Positions 5,731 to 9,463 of a stretch of DNA of 9,463 bases are shown here, piece after piece. This DNA comes from Demequinaceae bacterium UBA4004. Its GTDB lineage: Bacteria > Actinomycetota > Actinomycetes > Actinomycetales > Demequinaceae. Where the stretch lies: contig DGBM01000262.1 in NCBI GenBank assembly GCA_002384765.1, positions 1-9,463 of the forward strand, in the 5' to 3' direction. A program made the translations under genes and the position numbers. How positions within the stretch are numbered: position 1 is the stretch's first letter; every line of letters begins with the position of its first letter. The notes under the pieces were generated by a model, which worked only from the letters and a program-made list of their open reading frames with translations, was not told the DNA's origin and made no database searches.

Positions 5731-7314
5731 CTACCCGCCTGAGGTGACGGGATGCGACAGCAGGACGCCGGCGTCGTCCGCAAGGTTCAAGGCGCCCGCG
5801 GGCAGCACGCCGAGCGCCAGCACAATGACTCCCGCGACAATCGCCACCGCCCGGCCGATGCCGGTGACGCGCACCTCGACAAGGGGCGTGGCGTCGTCGG
5901 GGGCATCGGTGAAGAACATCAGCACCGCCAGGCGAATGTAGAAGAACGCGGCGGCCGCAGACGCGATGACCGCCACCAGCACGAGCGGCCAGGCGCCCGC
6001 CTCGATCGCGGCGCGGAACACCACAAACTTGCCCACAAACCCGGCGGTGAGCGGGATCCCGGCGAAGGAGATGAGGAACAGCGACATGAGGCCCGCGAGC
6101 AGCGGGTTGCGCTTGCCGAGGCCAGCCCACTGGCCAAGTCGGGTCGCCTCGGCACCCGCGGCACCGTCGGGCGTGAGCTCGCGCACCTGGGTGATCACGG
6201 CGAACGCGCCGAGGGTCGCGATGCCATACGTGGCCAGGTAGAACGGCAAGGCGGACAGGGCCGTGGGCGAGAATCCCGCGAACGCCACCAGCAGGAAGCC
6301 CGCGTGCGCCACCGATGAGTACGCCAGCATGCGCTTGACGTCCGTCTGAACGATCGCGAGCACGGTGCCGAACACCATGGAGGCGATCGCGACGGTCCAC
6401 ATCACCCAGTTGAGCTCCCAGGCGAACTTGTACAGCGCCAGGTAGGACAGGCGTGCCAGTGCGGCGACGGCGGCGGCCTTGGTGGCTGCGGCCATGAACG
6501 CTGTGACGGGAGAGGGGGCGCCTTGATAGGCATCGGGCACCCACATGTGGAATGGCACCGCGCCGATCTTGAAGAGCAGCCCCACGACCACCATGAACAG
6601 GCCGAGCAGCAGCAGGGTGTGCCGCTGTGGGTAGTAGTGCTCGAACAGGCCGGTCATGGCCGTCGTCTCCGTGGCGCCGTAGACCAGTGCGACGCCGAAC
6701 AGGAGGATCGCTGAGGAGAAGGCTCCCAGCAGGAAGTACTTCAGCGACGCCTCCTGGCTGAGCAGGCGTCGTCGGCGCGCCAGCGCTACAAGGATGTACA
6801 GCGGCAGAGAGAACAACTCGAGAGCCACGAACAAGAACAGCAGGTCGTTGACGGTGGCGAACAGCATCATGCCGCCGGTCGCGAGCATCAGCAGGGGGAA
6901 CGACTCGGTGACGGCCATCCCCTTGGCGCGGGCAACCGTCTCTTCGGACGATCCCGGCGCCACGGATGCCAGCGGTGTGAAGGCGTCCTCGCCCTCACGA
7001 TTGCGGTCGGCAAACAGCAGCACGCCGCCGATGGCGAATACCACCAGCAGAAATTGCCACGCCAGCGCCTGGCGGTCGAGGGAGATCATGTTGCTCAGCA
7101 CCACGACGCCGGCCCCGTCGATGGCGACCCACTGCCAGACGATGGCGAACGCCGAGAGCACGAGCGCCACGACGGCCAGCTGCAGCTGCACCATGCGGCG
7201 CATCGCGACACTGCGCATGAATGCCTCGATGAGCACACCCACGGCGCCCGCGACGAGCACGACGATGATGGGCACAAGGGGCGCCCAGGCGATATCGGGA
7301 GCGGTGTACGTCAC
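5731..7314 (-). CDS. nuoN: NADH-quinone oxidoreductase subunit N
   Basis: One of three antiporter-like proton-pumping subunits of the membrane arm of respiratory complex I; 527 residues, about 14 membrane helices. Key charged residues of the pump are present: Glu166 in FVALELFSLPLY, Lys249 in LLFKIGAVPFHMW, Lys279 in AAATKAAAVA and Lys429 in GFVGKFVVF. A polar loop of about 35 residues (102-136) between early helices matches what I recall of actinobacterial NuoN. The start is GTG at 7314, which overlaps the nuoM stop as GTGA (4 bp); GAGGAGG lies 7 nt upstream. The following gene is the polyprenyl synthase. No sign of damage. Confidence 0.97.
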   Translation of the reverse strand: MTYTAPDIAWAPLVPIIVVLVAGAVGVLIEAFMRSVAMRRMVQLQLAVVALVLSAFAIVWQWVAIDGAGVVVLSNMISLDRQALAWQFLLVVFAIGGVLLFADRNREGEDAFTPLASVAPGSSEETVARAKGMAVTESFPLLMLATGGMMLFATVNDLLFLFVALELFSLPLYILVALARRRRLLSQEASLKYFLLGAFSSAILLFGVALVYGATETTAMTGLFEHYYPQRHTLLLLGLFMVVVGLLFKIGAVPFHMWVPDAYQGAPSPVTAFMAAATKAAAVAALARLSYLALYKFAWELNWVMWTVAIASMVFGTVLAIVQTDVKRMLAYSSVAHAGFLLVAFAGFSPTALSALPFYLATYGIATLGAFAVITQVRELTPDGAAGAEATRLGQWAGLGKRNPLLAGLMSLFLISFAGIPLTAGFVGKFVVFRAAIEAGAWPLVLVAVIASAAAAFFYIRLAVLMFFTDAPDDATPLVEVRVTGIGRAVAIVAGVIVLALGVLPAGALNLADDAGVLLSHPVTSGG

Positions 7315-8795
7315 AGCCCGGCCTCCTCAACACTGACAACGATGGCTGCGCTCGGATCCTTGAAGTAGTTCACCGCAAGGGCCGGCACAAACCCGAGCAC
7401 GAGCATGGCCACGATCAGCGGCCAGACGGCCACGCGCTCCATGAGCGACAGCTCCTTGGTGGGCTCCATGGCCTTGGGAGCGGGGCCGGTGAACACCTTC
7501 TTGTACGTGAGCAGGATGTACAGGGCCGCGAGGATCACGCCCAGCGCGGCGATGATGACGCCCCACCTGGCTGCCTCGTAGGAGCCGATCAGCACCATGA
7601 TCTCCGAAGCGAACGGCGACATGCCAGGCAGCGCGAGCGCCGACAGGCCGACGATCAGGAAGGTGCCCGCGAACACGGGAACGACTCGCTGCAGACCGCC
7701 GTAGGCCTCCACCGAGGCGGTGCCGTGTCGCTTCACCAGGAAGCCGACCAGCAGGAACAGGGCCCCCGTCGACAGTCCGTGGCTCACCATGTAGAACGTC
7801 GCGCCCTCGATGGAGGTACGGGTGAAGGCGAAGATTCCCAGCACCATGATGCCGAAGTGGCTCACCGAGGTGAATGCCACCAACCGGAACATGTTGTCCT
7901 GGCCGATCGCGGCGAGCGCGCCGTAGATCACGGAGATGACGGCCAGCACGATGACGACCGGTGCCGCCCACGCCGACGCCGCGGGGAACAACGTGAGGCA
8001 CAGGGTGAGCATCCCGAAGGTGCCGACCTTGTCGAGGACGGCGACCAGGAGCGTCGTGGTCCCTGCGCGTGCCGACTCGGCCACCGTGGGCAACCACGTG
8101 TGAACGGGCACCATGGGCGCCTTGATCGCGAACGCGAAGAAGAATCCGAGGAACAGCAGGTTCTCGATCCATGGGGCGTCATACGTGAGGCCGGTGAGGT
8201 TGTCCGTAAGGAATGCCTGATCGCCGCCGGGGCCCGCAAAGTACAGCGCGATCACGGCTACCAGCATGACGAGGCCGCCGAGCAGCGAGTAGATCAGGAA
8301 CTTTACCGCCGCATACCGGCGCTGCTCGCCGCCAAACGAGCCGATGAGGAAGTACAGCGGCAGCAGCATCGCCTCGAACAGCACGTAGAACAGGAAGACG
8401 TCGCGGGCCGCGAAGATGCCCACCATGAACGCCAGGGTGATGAGCAGCAGCCCGTAGTACTGCGCGCGGCGCGATTCCTCCTCGTCCTCGGTCCACCCGG
8501 CGAGCATCGTGAGTGGGGTGAGCAGTGCGGCCAACAGGATCAGGCTCAGCCCGATGCCGTTGATGCCGAGAGCCCAACTCGCGCCGATCTGCGGAATCCA
8601 GGAGTAGGTCTCGGCGAACTGGAACGCACCGGCGTCGCCGCGGTCGAAGGCGGCAAGCATGCCGATGACCGCGGCCAACTCCAGGCCGGCGACGGCCAGC
8701 GCGAACTGGCGTGCGACGGCACGCAACTGCGGAATCGTCAGCAGTGCCAGACCCGCCACGGCAGGTACGGCGATGAGGATCGTCAGAATGGCCAT
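7311..8795 (-). CDS. nuoM: NADH-quinone oxidoreductase subunit M
   Basis: Antiporter-like proton-pumping subunit of complex I, 494 residues, about 14 membrane helices. Glu141 in LFEAMLLPLY, Lys225 in FAIKAPMVPVHTWLP and Lys256 in VAVLDKVGTFGM are the expected pump residues; SHFGIMVLG and ALPGMSPFASE are further family marks. The residue after HTWLP is Thr237, where many NuoM have Asp. The ATG at 8795 follows the nuoL stop (TAA) by 3 nt and is preceded by GGTGGGGGGAT inside the end of nuoL, so the genes are clearly co-transcribed and probably coupled. It overlaps nuoN by 4 bp. Confidence 0.97.
   Translation of the reverse strand: MAILTILIAVPAVAGLALLTIPQLRAVARQFALAVAGLELAAVIGMLAAFDRGDAGAFQFAETYSWIPQIGASWALGINGIGLSLILLAALLTPLTMLAGWTEDEEESRRAQYYGLLLITLAFMVGIFAARDVFLFYVLFEAMLLPLYFLIGSFGGEQRRYAAVKFLIYSLLGGLVMLVAVIALYFAGPGGDQAFLTDNLTGLTYDAPWIENLLFLGFFFAFAIKAPMVPVHTWLPTVAESARAGTTTLLVAVLDKVGTFGMLTLCLTLFPAASAWAAPVVIVLAVISVIYGALAAIGQDNMFRLVAFTSVSHFGIMVLGIFAFTRTSIEGATFYMVSHGLSTGALFLLVGFLVKRHGTASVEAYGGLQRVVPVFAGTFLIVGLSALALPGMSPFASEIMVLIGSYEAARWGVIIAALGVILAALYILLTYKKVFTGPAPKAMEPTKELSLMERVAVWPLIVAMLVLGFVPALAVNYFKDPSAAIVVSVEEAGL
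7322..7328 (-). promoter_or_regulatory. Ribosome binding site of nuoN
   Basis: GAGGAGG on the minus strand, 7 nt before the GTG at 7314 and inside the end of nuoM. It decides the non-ATG start of nuoN. Confidence 0.7.
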
Positions 8796-8798
8796 GGG

Positions 8799-9463
8799 TT
8801 ATCCCCCCACCACGATGATGCTGGCGAGCACCAGGAATCCGAGCAGCATGAGCATCGCGTACGAGCGCACCTTGCCGGACTGGAATCGGCGGCTTGCCTC
8901 GCCAAGGGCCGCAACGCCGGTCGCCTGCTTGTTGACGGCACCGTCGACCAGGGCGGCATCGGCGTACACGAGGGTGCGCGTGAGGTGGGTTCCAGGGATC
9001 TGGAACACGGCCCGGTTGACGGAGTCTTGGAACATGTCGTTGCGCGCGGCCAACGCCACCAGGGACGGCGGCGGGGCCTCCTCGGGGACGTCGCCTCGCC
9101 AGTACATCCAGTAGGCCAGCGCCACACCGGCGGCCACCAGCAGCAGCGTCAGCGTGGTCAGGACGGGAACGGCCAGGACCGGCTCCTGCTCGCCGTGCGC
9201 GCCCGTCACCGGCTCGAGCCAGTGCTGGAAGCGGTTCCCGACGGCCAGGAAGAGGCCCAGGAACGCCGAGCCCGCCGCAAGGATCATCATGGGTATCGTC
9301 ATCATGAGCGGCGACTCGTGCGGGTGCTGATCGTCGGTCCAGCGGGCCTTGCCGTGGAACGTCATGAAGAACAGGCGCGACATGTAGAAGGCGGTGATGC
9401 CGGCGCCGATCAGCGCGGTGAGGCCGAACACCCACGGCTGCCAGCCCTCGCCCACGAAGGCGG
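8799..9463 (-). CDS. nuoL: NADH-quinone oxidoreductase subunit L (C-terminal part, runs off the window)
   Basis: C-terminal 220 residues of the largest antiporter-like subunit of complex I. The frame is open to the right edge (residues AFVGEGWQPW at the border); a GTG at 9455 is internal, not a start. TAFYMSRLFFMTFHG is the conserved end of the antiporter core. The remainder should contain the last core helix, the long lateral helix that runs along the membrane arm, and the final anchoring helix (LMLLGFLVLASIIVVGG at the C-terminus). About two thirds of the protein lies outside the window, since the family is usually around 620-640 residues. The gene is followed by nuoM after 3 nt, in the usual nuoL-M-N order. 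Confidence 0.96.
   Translation of the reverse strand, partial: AFVGEGWQPWVFGLTALIGAGITAFYMSRLFFMTFHGKARWTDDQHPHESPLMMTIPMMILAAGSAFLGLFLAVGNRFQHWLEPVTGAHGEQEPVLAVPVLTTLTLLLVAAGVALAYWMYWRGDVPEEAPPPSLVALAARNDMFQDSVNRAVFQIPGTHLTRTLVYADAALVDGAVNKQATGVAALGEASRRFQSGKVRSYAMLMLLGFLVLASIIVVGG

Overview
The window is GC-rich and gene-dense with short intergenic gaps. Its gene content fits an actinobacterium, probably of the Micrococcales/Cellulomonas-Demequina kind: a nuo operon of actinobacterial type, a polyprenyl diphosphate synthase directly behind nuoN, and two promoters that look leaderless. The genus is an inference; nothing in the window fixes it.

Left part (plus strand). The window opens inside a gene for an ABC-transporter permease of the SsuC/TauC (sulfonate/taurine/nitrate) type. 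It appears to lack about 21 internal residues, including a membrane segment. A 91-bp gap leads to rarD, an EamA/DMT-family transporter, which converges on a minus-strand, metal-dependent O-methyltransferase with its own promoter. The 141-bp gap between the methyltransferase start and the next gene holds a -10-like box on one side and a strong hairpin on the other.

Right part (all minus strand, so read from high to low coordinates): nuoL (C-terminal part only, runs off the window), nuoM, nuoN, a long-chain polyprenyl diphosphate synthase, an ECF-type sigma factor, and a large single-pass membrane protein whose start overlaps the sigma stop. NuoL/M/N are the proton-pumping antiporter-like subunits of respiratory complex I, which in actinobacteria reduces menaquinone. 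The polyprenyl synthase plausibly makes the menaquinone side chain, so the operon would couple enzyme and quinone supply. The nuo-synthase block is tightly packed: a 3-nt gap, a 4-bp overlap, then a 12-nt gap. A 65-nt gap separates it from the sigma pair, which may be an independent unit.

Most unusual item: the sigma factor is translationally coupled to a 525-residue membrane protein that has the topology of an anti-sigma factor (short cytoplasmic N-terminus, one membrane helix, large exported domain). It lacks the classical zinc-binding HxxxCxxC motif, and its exterior domain resembles nothing I recognise. The rest is ordinary housekeeping content. No RNA genes, CRISPR arrays, insertion sequences or phage genes were seen, and no intergenic gap exceeds about 140 bp.
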